Source: Metridium senile
Lineage: Eukaryota; Cnidaria; Anthozoa; Actiniaria; Metridiidae
Assembly (NCBI GenBank): GCA_949775045.1
Contig: OX459107.1
Coordinates: 8,610,750-8,674,749, forward strand
Direction: 5' to 3'
DNA: 64,000 nucleotides
Shown here in pieces: positions 32,767-46,400 of this stretch. Position 1 is the stretch's first letter, and each line of letters starts with the position of its first letter. The position numbers and the translations under genes were made by a program. Below the pieces are notes generated by a model. The model ran no database searches, had not been told where the DNA came from, and saw nothing but the letters and a program-made list of their open reading frames with translations.

Positions 32767-35700
32767 TCAAGTCTGGTCAACATCTAGGGTCAAGTCTACT
32801 AGATTCATTGTAGTCTTGGTGGAATTACACCCACGTACACCAGCAATAAACCGAGATGGTTTGGGTACGTTAGATGAGTTGTCTCGCTTTGTCTGTGTAA
32901 CTTCATCCCTGAAAAAATATGATTTTTTTTTTTTTGAAAATGGCAAAACTTTTTCTTTAGCTGTATAGTTACTTAAGGTGGCCCGGTAGTATTGACTTTG
33001 CAGGATAAACATAATTTTGTAACGCATTATTTTGCATCTAAACTTTGTCCGATTTCTACGAAATTTACACATATAAATCTCAAAACTTTGAAGTTTGAGC
33101 TAGTCATATTTTAAGTGCGATTTGCGGAAACTATAAAGAGAAATAATGTTTTTTTAAAAAGCACACGCTTTACTTAAATTGTCAATAAATCAACACTTAG
33201 AAGATGAATTTATTTCTTTTTTTGAGAGAATGTTATTTGGTTATATGGAAACATATTGTAGCAGTTTTATTCAAATATTGACCTTGGAAGTTTTTTTACA
33301 AACGTTTTTAAATTTTTGCGCGCAAAATTAATATAAAAATTCCATTGCTCAAATCTCAATAAGAATTAAAACATAGTTACAAATTTACCTGTAGAAAGAA
33401 AGACCAATACCTCTTGTAACTTCTAATCACAAAATAGCGACTTTGAAGCCAACATTGCTAGCTCTGATTTCTTGAAGAGCTTGTCGACATATTGTTGTTC
33501 ACTGCGTAGTGAGCATTTCGAAAATATATCTACTCTATTTCTTCAATTGTTGACCTTGATTTTTCTATATAGCGTAGATACATGCTTAAGAGTCATAACT
33601 GTGAAATGGGGTCTTCTGTGCTGTTCTAAAAATGACAAAATTAGCGGCCAACGCGTACAGCAACCACGTTGCGCGTTCATTATACCTCGTTTGACTTCCA
33701 AGGAAAACCCTTCGCGTTATGTTTATTTACATCATCTTCACAACCTCATAATTCGTGAACACCGGTTCTGCACGAGGAATGTCTTTTTATGCAAATACAG
33801 AGACAATTCAGGCATAAACACTGCGGTTTTTTTCTATTTCTATTCGCAAAAAAGACATTCCTCGTGCAGAATGTGTTCACGGATTAAGAGTTGTGAAGTT
33901 GATGTAGATAAACATAACGCGAAGGGTTTTCCTTGGAAGTCAAACGAGGTATAATGAACGCGCAACGTGGTTGCTGTACGCGTTGGCCGCTAATTTTGTC
34001 TTTTTTAGAACAGCACAGAAGACCCCATTTCACAGTTATGACTCTTAAGCATGTATCTACGCTATATAGAAAAATCAAGGTCAACAATTGAAGAAATAGA
34101 GTAGATATATTTTCGAAATGCTCACTACGCAGTGAACAACAATATGTCGACAATCTCTTCAAGAAATCAGAGCTAGCAATGTTGGCTTCAAAGTCGCTAT
34201 TTTGTGATTAGAAGTTACAAGAGGTATTGGTCTTTCTTTCTACAGGTAAATTTGTAACTATGTTTTAATTCTTATTGAGATTTGAGCAATGGAATTTTTA
34301 TATTAATTTTGCGCGCAAAAATTTAAAAACGTTTGTAAAAAAACTTCCAAGGTCAATATTTGAATAAAACTGCTACAATATGTTTCCATATAACCAAATA
34401 ACATTCTCTCAAAAAAAGAAATAAATTCATCTTCTAAGTTTTGATTTATTGACAATTTAAGTAAAGCGTGTGCTTTTTAAAAAAACATTATTTCTCTTTA
34501 TAGTTTCCGCAAATCGCACTTAAAATATGACTAGCTCAAACTTCAAAGTTTTGAGATTTATATGTGTAAATTTCGTAGAAATCGGACAAAGTTTAGATGC
34601 AAAATAATGCGTTACAAAATTATGTTTATCCTGCAAAGTCAATACTACCGGGCCACCTTAACTATAGAATATTTTACCATAATTGCATGTTAACATCACA
34701 TCACCAGTACTATAGGTACATGAGAATAAACAAATATACAAACATCTGTATCTTGGTAACAATAAAACATGTCAAGTGTCACAGAACAGAGAAACCAAAA
34801 TACCGTGTTTTGACCCAAATACATGCATTTGCAGGATAGAGCCGTGCAATTCCCTCTTATGAAATAATTGGTACCTAATTAGCTACTGACAAAGTGGTAT
34901 GCCAGGGAATGATGATGATGCCGATAGAATTCTCAATATCACATAACTTACTTTGGTAGGTATACTTGGCTGACATTATCTCTTCTAAAGTTACTCAAGT
35001 TAGTTTGCACTGAATGGGTGATCTTGGTACGTAGATTAGCCTGTAAAACACATTCACATAAATCATCAAATTAGCCTTAAATTAGCAGCCAAATGTTGCA
35101 CAGGTAATGATGTGAAAACATAAGTAATGGGCGTTTCTGAATTCACTTGAATGATCACAAGACGGGTTCCAAGTCCAGACTGAACTTGATTCTTTTATTT
35201 ATCAAGGCCAACCTTGGCCTCCTATGCAGCCGCTCCTTTGTATCGTCACGCAATGGGAGACTCGTATTGCGTGACGACATAAAGGAGCGGCTGCATAGGA
35301 GGCTAGGCCAACCTCGACTTGAAACTATTGTTTTGGGATCATTCAAGCAAATTCGAAAAGGTCTATGAAAACTGTCACAATCAATTGTTTTAAAGTAAAG
35401 ACACCATAGTCTAACCTAAACAAACAAACAAACATTACTTATGTAATTGCCTTAATAAGTGGCATATTCGTTTTCTATAGAATGAAACATCTAGCAGTAT
35501 TGCTACTCCCCCTGGATGGGATACCAGTCCATCACAAGTCATTTCCAGCTTTTTGTCAGGTTAATTTACAACCCAACAATCTGCCAATACTAATAATTTA
35601 ATATTTGTTTTGTGCAAATTAACATGTGTATATGACAAAATTGCGCACTTATACATGGAGAGAGGCACTTGGTGGGTAAAAATATTTGTCCTCGGAATTA

Positions 35701-38700
35701 ACCCAACACAATGACCCTGATCAGGCTCTGAACCCAGAACTATCCAGCCCAGCACACTAACTATTAGGCCAACATGCCTCTCAAAATACTTTTTAAGGGC
35801 TGGGAAAACGGTTTCAACATTTGCTTCAACATCCTTTCCATTTTGTTGAATGGCAATGTTTACGTTTTTAAACTCTTTCAAAATAATTTTGTTGAAATTT
35901 GTTGAATCATTGTTGAAAAAGTTTAAAAGCATTTAAACATTGCCATTCAATAAAATTGAATGGATGTTGAAGCAAATGTTGAAACAGTTTGCCCGGGCCT
36001 TTACTATGATTTAAATAGCTGTATTAAATTGCTATGGATTCTCACCAGTTTCAATGCTTTCCGTCTCAGTTCCCATTCATTCCATTCATATGACTTCACT
36101 ATGTTGGACTCCATTAAGTGGGTGTCTGTCTGGGTGCCACTGTCACATTTAGTGATGGGTGCCTCAATCATTCTCCCTTGATCCCGCAGCTAATAAACCA
36201 AAAAATCAAACAATATTATAAATTAAATTCAGAAATGCCCTTCCCAAACTCATAATCATAGCTTAAAGGACGGTTTTATTTATTTCAAATATAACAATTT
36301 ACCCCCTTTCCCACATCGATGTTGGTGTGAAATGATAGTGCATTGATTAGTCAACCACATAAGCATCAAACAATGACTCCCTCCTCAACATTGCAAAGGG
36401 GGTTGGGAGGAGTTCTGTAGTAGAATTTCAGCAGTGCTTAAATGATTTTATCACAGTCGCACCAACACTTTTGTCAAAGATTGTAGTTATGGGGCTTTCA
36501 TTTAGTAGTATATAGGGAGGCAAAATCACCTGTTGTCCTTTTCAAATATTACCTGCCTCCCCCAGCCCCCCCCCCCCCTCCTGGTTGGCAAAAATATCAT
36601 GACCCCCTATATTTCGTCCAGTTTCTTCTAAACCCCTATTATTTAAAACAGCATACAATTTGTGACAACCCCCTTTATATAGCTTCCAAAAATAATGTGA
36701 CCGCCCTCAATATTGCCAACCCCCCCCCCCCCCCAATTTATACACTAATAAATGAAAGCCCCCTTATCTATTAATATGTACCTGAGTATATGGTGTAATA
36801 GAAGCAAACTGGGTGTGCAGCTCCAGTAGCTGAATTAGTTCAGGAGATTTCTTGGCAGCCTCTGCTACTCCTTTGATGTAACTGGAATAACAAACAAACA
36901 TACTTTGAGGCCCATTGTGCAGAAGTAAATTTATCAGCACCAGCAGAGTAATAAGTATTCCTTATTCTTATATGCAGAGAGCTGGACTTTTGTATTCTCT
37001 CTCAATAAGTTCAATGTTCTGAACTCTGTCCAGACTGAACTGAAGTGAAGTTCTCTCCTGTTACTGATGCACCTAGCCTCTTCCGCAGGCATCTCTGCTC
37101 CATTTTCTTTTTTTCTTTTTCTGGGCTTTCTGTCTCGAGTGACTGGGAGGGACTGAGGCCCAATTCCCCATTCGGTCAAATGACAAAGGGATCCCATTAG
37201 AGGTAAAGGTAAAGGAAAGGGTTGCCTGTGGAGGAGGCTGTAATGCACCAAAGGTTTGGAGCCAAATATACAATATACTAACCTATCAGGCGCATTAGAG
37301 AACTCATAAGCAGCCTGTTTATCCCTGAATGAATAATAGTTGTCTTTGTATTGTAGTACACCAATAGCTGGATTGGATAACATTAATAGGCGATCATAAG
37401 CAACTAGGGACCATCCACAGAATCCCTGCAATACAAATAAGGATGTACTTTAACATTACTGAAAAAATGAAGAATATTATAGACAAAGGATAGATTATGA
37501 AAATCACAACCTGAATGGAATTATAGACAAATGAATATTCAGTGATCGTTCAAATATATACTGTATAAATGGAATATGGGTCAGTTCGCCCAAGTCGTTT
37601 CGCCCCCCAAAAAACGTCTTTTCGCCCAAATCGTTTTTCCTGCGTGATATGTAATATATCGAAATTATTGATCTATAAATGCCCTAATATATATAAGCAC
37701 TCTATAAAAGTTTAATTGTAGCTTTCATAGTGAACAATCAAGGTCGACGTAAGTGAACAACGCTGTTAGCTTAAATTAGGTACCGTATTTGCCGGTGTTT
37801 AAGTCGACTTGGTGTATAAATCGACCCTTTAAAATCTAGTTTAAATTCATGATTTTTCCCAATATTCTTTGTAGAAGCCTTCTGTTCTTAGACTAAAAGA
37901 TTCAGTTGTATTTTGGTAAGAAATCTATGTCAAACGTAGGCCTAGTCTGGGGCCTAAACTCGCCTTAACTCGCAGCGAGTTTGGGCGAGTTAAGGCGAGT
38001 TAAGGCGAGTTAAGGGAAAATCAAAATTTCAATGCTGCAAGTTAAGGCGAGTTAAGGAAAAATCCCATAATTTGGAGTGACGCTAAAAGAACATGACTTA
38101 TATGTGTATATTTTAGCTTTGTGAGATGAGGTTAAGGCCATTCCCTGTGCATTATGACATTGAGTAATTTACTGCGAGCTTGTGCGAGTTAAGGCGAGTT
38201 AAGGAAAATTGGCACATTAATTGGCACTTGATCGTGTTTTGATCGCGACATATAGAATCAAAACTATGGTAAATATTTTAGAGTAAACTCTTCTCTAACG
38301 ATGCACTACGAAGCGGCGCAAATATTAAAGTACGGAGGAAATATGTGAAATAGGTGGAATAGATGAATGAATAGATAAATGGACTAACAAGTGATTCTGC
38401 TAAATGATTTATAGACAAATGATGAAATTAATGCACATTTATGAATGAGTGAATGAAATAACGAACAAACAAACCAAAATTGATGGATATTTTTACTGCA
38501 TATTAAGGTTACGGTCCACGTTCGCGGTGTGCTTTCACATGCTCTCAGTTAAAAGTGTGTTTACCGCGTCATTGTACAATAATAATAGACATATTATATA
38601 TCATTTTAAAGCTTATATAACAGAGAATAAGACTGTGTATGTTTTGTTTTATACAACAATTTTCTGTAAGGTATGCTCTTCGAAAAACCTCAAAATTAAC

Positions 38701-40275
38701 CGCTTTCAATGCGAGTTGTTTAAACAAGTATAAGTCAAAAAGCTCATACTGCTTTGCCGTCTGTCATGTCTTCATTATGTCAATCAACACATATTGGTCT
38801 TCAAAACCGTGTCCATTTTTTTTGATAAAATGCTTAGTTTTAGAGTTATGGCCCATTTTGTTATTTAACTTGAAGTTTTAACAATGAGTCGACTTTGAAA
38901 CACATTTATTCAAGAACGAAGCCTTTTATCGAAAAAACTGGACACGGTTTTGAACACATGTATGTGCTGATTGATATAATGCAGAAATGACGGCGATGTA
39001 GTAGGAACTTTTGGACTTATACTTTTTTCAATGAAAGCGCTCGATTTCGAGGTTTTTCGTGGAGCATTGGTTAAAGATATTTGTTTTCTTAAAAAAACTT
39101 ACATAGTCTTATTCTCTGTTATATAAGCTTTAAAATGATATATACTTTGTCTATCTTTATTGTTAAGTGACACGCTAAACAATTTTTAACTGAGAGCACC
39201 CCGCGAACGTGGACGGTAACCTTAAGTGGATGAACAAATGAACAAAATTCTAAATGCCCGTTTACATTAGCAATTTTGTCGCGCGACAAGAGCTGCGATT
39301 TCAATGACGATTTTATCGCAGATTTGTCAACGCAACTTTGAACATGCTCGAAATTTAGTGCAACTTGCTGCGATTTTCTGTCTCCTAATTAATTCTAGCG
39401 TATTCAAAATCGCTGCGATAAAATCGCCATTGAAATCGCCACTCTTGTCGCGCGACAAAGTTGCTATAGACAGTGTAAATCGGCCTTAATATCTAATGTG
39501 TACAAACAGTGAATATATGAATGGATGAATGAATAAGTAGATTGATCAATAATGAATAGATGTGTAAATAAGTTCAAAATGAGTTATCAATGGATTCTCA
39601 ATGATCAAAGGGTCAGCTTACCCTGTATTGTATTGGGAGCTGGTCAAAATTCTTGGTAGTTTGATGATACAAAACATCTATTTTATCATTACTTATTTCT
39701 TTGGGGTTGATACGACTTTCTTCTGATAATGTCTGAAACAAATTATTGACCAAAATTAATTTAAAAAAACATTGAAATTGATAATAGAGAGATTGTTAAT
39801 AAAAAAGGCACATAACAGTCATTGATTGAACAGCACAGCGCATGAATGACCTCACAAAAATGGAGACAAAGGCCTAACTTGGACAAACAAACTTTAGCTA
39901 ACTTTTATTAAACTTTCAGCAGACTATTTTCAATGCCGATCGAAGCAAATCTTTGTATAATCACGTTGTTATTGTAATTTCAGCAGGAAATGATAAGATC
40001 GATTCATGTATTGCTCAACACGGTAAAACTGAACACAATGTTTGTCAGAGTCTTGGAGTTATTTTCAGCATTCATGCGCTGTGCTATAGCTGTTAATATG
40101 GATGCATGTAAATGTGACAACAAGCATTGTATTGGCCTGATAGCTTAACTAGCAAAAATGAAATGAACATGTGAGCCAAGTTGTGTGCAAAATATTAAAC
40201 GTAGAGGTAGTGAGTGTGAGTGAGTCTCCCCGATTAGTAGTCCAGCTAGAAGATTGAGACGTTGTTAAAAAAGTT

Positions 40276-40348
<73 letters not shown>

Positions 40349-40362
40349 CCACCACCACCACC

Positions 40363-40409
<47 letters not shown>

Positions 40410-43400
40410 TATCATCATCATCATTATTACTTGTATGATTCTTAAAATAAAAGAATATCTTATTTGCATACATCTATAACAGCTATAATTTGCCATCAGT
40501 GATATCATGTTCTTTGACAGGGAAGCTAATTTGTACAACATCACATACCTCAGCAATGCGCTGATCGTCAGTTTTTACTTCCAGATTCTCAGTGTATTGT
40601 GCCAGTGTCTCATCAGTGAGCAACTCCTTGTGTGTCTGTTTAGAAAAAAACCTTGTCAAACAGCAATTATTACCATTATTGGTATATGCTTTTTAGACCT
40701 AAACCTAGGATCCATTTTAAATGATTATACCTTGGCTATATTTGGCCAATTCAACAGTTTGACTTCAGCTAATTACGGTGTAAACTGTTTATAATCAATT
40801 TAATGATGGCAGTGATGTCATTTTTTACCTTCGTAAACGGCTCCAAGCTAGCCAGTATATTGCTAAGAACACTAAGCAAGACCATTTCATCTTGAAAGCC
40901 TGTCCATATATGGGCAAGAGTAATGAACTGAGGCTGTCATGGCAACAAAATAAAACATTAATTTTTGTGAAATTGTCAGGGTACAAACTCTGTCTGTCTG
41001 TCTGTCTTTTGAGAGGACAGACAGTTTTTTTTCTGTTTTTTTTTTTAATGCTGACCTTATCTGCTGTGTCACTTTTTCCAAAGGTTTGTTTAAGAATGCG
41101 CACATGGGAAAATACAGGTCATATAATAATAAAGTACTTTTTAGTTCCTTTAGTACTTACATAAACCTGTGCAGTAGGAACTGCTGTTTTAGACTGGACT
41201 GTTGTCTTTAGACCTTCCATTCTGGCAGAAAACTGAGATTCTAGAGCTTCTACTTGTTGGGCACAACCAATCACATCATTCTAGAAGCAATGGGAAATAT
41301 TATACATGGAATAATGAGAGATTAGAATATTGATGATAACAAAAATGGTGATGACAACAATGATGATGACAACAATGATGATGACAACATTGATGATGAC
41401 AACAATGATGATGACAACAATGATGATGACAACGATGATGACAACAATGATGATGACAACAATGATGATGACAACAATGATGATGATGACAACAATGATG
41501 ATGACAACAATGATGATGACAACAATGATGATGATGACAACAATGGTGATGACAACAATGGTGATGACAACAATGATGATGACAACAATGATGACAACAA
41601 TGATGATGCCAACAATGATGATGACAACAATGATGACAACAATGGTGATGACAACAATGATGATGACAACAATGATGACAACAATGATGATGATGACAAC
41701 AATGATGATGACAACGATGATGACAACAATGATGATGACAACAATGATGATGACAACAATGATGATGACAACAATGATGATGACAACAATGATGATGACA
41801 ACAATGATGATGACAACAATGATGATGATGACAACAATGATGATGACCACAATGATGATGATGACAACAATGATGATGACAACAATGATGATGACCACAA
41901 TGATGATGACAACAATGATGATGACAACAATGATGATGACAACAATGATGATGATGACAACAATGATGATGACCACAATGATGATGACAACAATGATGAT
42001 GACAACAATTAATGATGACAACAATGATGATGACAACAATGGTGATGACCACAATGATGATGACAACAATGATGATGACAACAATGATGATGACAACGAT
42101 GATGACAACAATGATGATGACAACAATGATGACAACAATGATGATGACAACGATGATGACAACAATGATGATGACAACAATGATGATGACAACAATTAAT
42201 GATGGTTATTATGAGGTCAACAGTAAACAGATGAAGGACCACCCCACACTTACCAACAGAATGTTAAGGAATGCTTCATGCTGTCTTGTGTTTATCAAAC
42301 TTTCTGATAATATCCCACTTATATACTCATCCAATTCTATTTCTTTGTTCTCAGATTTTTCAAGCAGGGCTGAAATTATATTGAAATACATGTAATAATA
42401 GTGATGTTACAGAAGTTGTGGATGATGATGAGGAGCCGTGATTGACATCTAGTTGATGATGATGATGATAGACATGTAGAAGATGATGTTGATGATGATA
42501 TACATGTAGATGATGATGATAGACATGTAGATGATGATGATAGACATGTAGATGATGATGATACACATATAGATGATGATGATATACATGTAGATGATGA
42601 TGATAGACATGTAGATGATGATGATAGACATGTAGATGATGATGATACACATGTAGATGATGATGATATACATGTAGATGATGATGATAGACATGTAGAT
42701 GATGATGATATACATGTAGATGATGATGATAGACATGTAGATGATGATGATAATAGACATGTAGATGATGATGATAGACATGTAGATGATGATGATACAC
42801 ATGTAGATGATGATGATAGACATGTAGATGATGATGATACACATGTAGATGATGATGAATACATGTAGATGATGATGATATACATGTAGATGGTGATAAT
42901 AGACATGTAGATGATGATGATAGACATGTAGATGATGATGATAGACATGTAGATGATGATGATACACATGTAGATGATGATGATAGACATGTAGATGATG
43001 ATGATAGACATGTAGATGATGATGATATACATGTAGATGATGATGATATACATGTAGATGATGATGATAGACATGTAGATGATGATGATAGACATGTAGA
43101 TGATGATGATAATAGACATGTAGATGGTGATGTTAGACATGTAGATGATGATGATATACATGTAGATGATGATGATATACATGTAGATGATGATGATAGA
43201 CATGTAGATGATGATGATAGACATGTAGATGATGATGATAGACATGTAGATGATGATGATAGACATGTAGATGATGATGATATACATGTAGATGATGATG
43301 ATAGACATGTAGATGATGATGATAGACATGTAGATGATGATGATAATAGACATGTAGATGGTGATGTTAGACATGTAGATGATGATGATATACATGTAGA

Positions 43401-46400
43401 AGATGATGATAGACATGTAGATGATGATGATAGACATGTAGATGGTGATGATAGACATGTAGATGATGATGATAGACATGTAGATGATGATGATAGACAT
43501 GTAGATGATGATGATAGACATGTAGATGATGATGATAGACATGTAGATGATGATGATAGACATGTAGATGATGATGATAATAGACATGTAGATGGTGATG
43601 TTAGACATGTAGATGATGATGATATACATGTAGATGATGATGATATACATGTAGATGATGATGATAGACATGTAGATGATGATGATAGACATGTAGATGA
43701 TGATGATAGACATGTAGATGATGATGATAGACATGTAGATGATGATGATATACATGTAGATGATGATGATAGACATGTAGATGATGATGATAGACATGTA
43801 GATGATGATGATAATAGACATGTAGATGGTGATGTTAGACATGTAGATGATGATGATATACATGTAGAAGATGATGATAGACATGTAGATGATGATGATA
43901 GACATGTAGATGGTGATGATAGACATGTAGATGATGATGATAGACATGTAGATGATGATGATAGACATGTAGATGATGATGATAGACATGTAGATGATGA
44001 TGATAGACATGTAGATGATGATGATAGACATGTAGATGATGATGATAATAGACATGTAGATGGTGATGTTAGACATGTAGATGATGATGATATACATGTA
44101 GATGATGATGATATACATGTAGATGATGATGATAGACATGTAGATGATGATGATAGACATGTAGATGATGATGATAGACATGTAGATGATGATGATAGAC
44201 ATGTAGATGATGATGATATACATGTAGATGATGATGATAGACATGTAGATGATGATGATAGACATGTAGATGATGATGATAATAGACATGTAGATGGTGA
44301 TGTTAGACATGTAGATGATGATGATATACATGTAGAAGATGATGATAGACATGTAGATGATGATGATAGACATGTAGATGGTGATGATAGACATGTAGAT
44401 GATGATGATAGACATGTAGATGATGATGATAGACATGTAGATGATGATGATATACATGTAGATGATGATGATAGACATGTAGATGATGATGATAATAGAC
44501 ATGTAGATGGTGATGTTAGACATGTAGATGATGATGATATACATGTAGAAGATGATGATAGACATGTAGATGATGATGATAGACATGTAGATGGTGATGA
44601 TAGACATGTAGATGATGATGATATACATGTAGATGATGATGATAGACATGTAGATGATGATGATAGACATGTAGATGATGATGATATACATGTAGATGAT
44701 GATGATAGACATGTAGATGATGATGATGATGATGATGATAGACATGTAGATGATGATGATAGACATGTAGATGGTGATAATAGACATGTAGATGATGATG
44801 ATAGACATGTAGATGGTGATAATAGACATGTAGATGATGATGATAGACATGTAGATGGTGATAATAGACATGTAGATGGTGATGATAGACATGTAGATGG
44901 TGTTGATAGACATGTAGATGATGATGATGATAGACATGTAGATGATGGTGATAGACATGTAGATGGTGATGATAGACATGTAGATGATGATGATAGACAT
45001 GTAGATGATGATGATAGACATGTAGATGATGATGATAGACATGTAGATGATGTTGATGCAGGTGATAATGGTTATCATCAGTACATATTTATGTCCCCTC
45101 TTAGAAATTGGCCAAATGCATTAGAATACTAAAGCAAATAAAGTTGTATCTTCCATTGTTAATTAGTGAACAAGTATTATTCTATAATGCTATGATCAAG
45201 CCTTTACTTCTGTGCTGCAGTTTTACTTAATCTACATGAACCAACATAACACATTTATTTAATTTGCAGAAATTGGTTTGCTGTTATTTCTATTTAGTGT
45301 TAATTACCCTTGTTAAAATTATAACGTTTTCATTCATTTCATTCATTCATTCATCACCATCATCATCACCTGCATGCCTATCATTGACATGTAGGTGATG
45401 ATGATGAAGATGATGGTGATGGTGACGATAAACATCTAAGTGATGACAACTGCGTATACATGTAAAAATTATTTATCAAAAGGTCATAGATGAAAAAAAA
45501 GGAAAAAGTATTTTGTAAATATGAATTTCTACTTTTCGCATTTCCTTTATAAAGGAAGTAAAGAAGAAAAGTTTTAGTATAACCACAGGCAGCCCAACTA
45601 TTCTATCTGAGGATTTTTTTGGAATGACAATAAAGTTATTTTTAACCGCGCGCCGAGCGCCATATTGGAATAAATATCTTTTGTTAGGATCATTGAGCGC
45701 GCGGTTGGGGTTCCTGTGGTGTATTTGTTTGAATGCGCGCGGATGGGATCCTGTGGCTTTTTGCAAGCAATTTTTCGTCAAAGTCGCGCGGTGTTGAAGA
45801 GGGAGGTATTTTGACAAGGTATGAAACTCGGTCACGTGACAAATTTAGTTTCGCGCGTAGTAAATCAGCCATGGGAGAAAATTTTTATTTTTCTTCGAAT
45901 ATATAAACTTTACTTTGCTCTTCAACTACAGTAAAAAGTATGATCATCTCCGACCTCAGCAAAGGGGTTAAAATTAATTTATAAAAAGGGCAGCATGGAA
46001 CCGAGGTGCGCCCCAGGTTGCTAGGGCAGGGACTTCCAGTTTCAGTCGGATTTTTACAATCATGGAGCAATCGTGAAAATATCGATCGAGCGGCGGTGTT
46101 GTGAAATAGATACCACATTCACAGAAAAAGTTGGGGATTACTTTCTTGCATTTAACTTATGGATTGTTAAAATGACTTTAAGTTGAAAATTACAATACAG
46201 GAGAATGTATTTTATTTCGGAAATCATGGGCTGGCGAAGGGAGAGTCGAAAAGATCGTGATTTGCACTGCATTTGCTGCTATCTAGCTAAAATGAGTTTA
46301 GCTTAATACTCAAAACAGCTGATTCAAGTGAGCACTTGTACATGCTTTTGAGTCACAGATGCTCTTCACTATTACGAAAACCTGGAGAAAGTTTTTCTAG

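Noticed and set aside
33472..34162. Two homologous Cys/Leu-rich frames on opposite strands
   Set aside because: Mirror readings of the palindrome arms; no domain recognised and no start or splice support.
42376..45078. 900-codon minus frame
   Set aside because: Ile/Tyr/Met/Ser repeat from the 21-bp satellite, lying in a CFAP206 intron.
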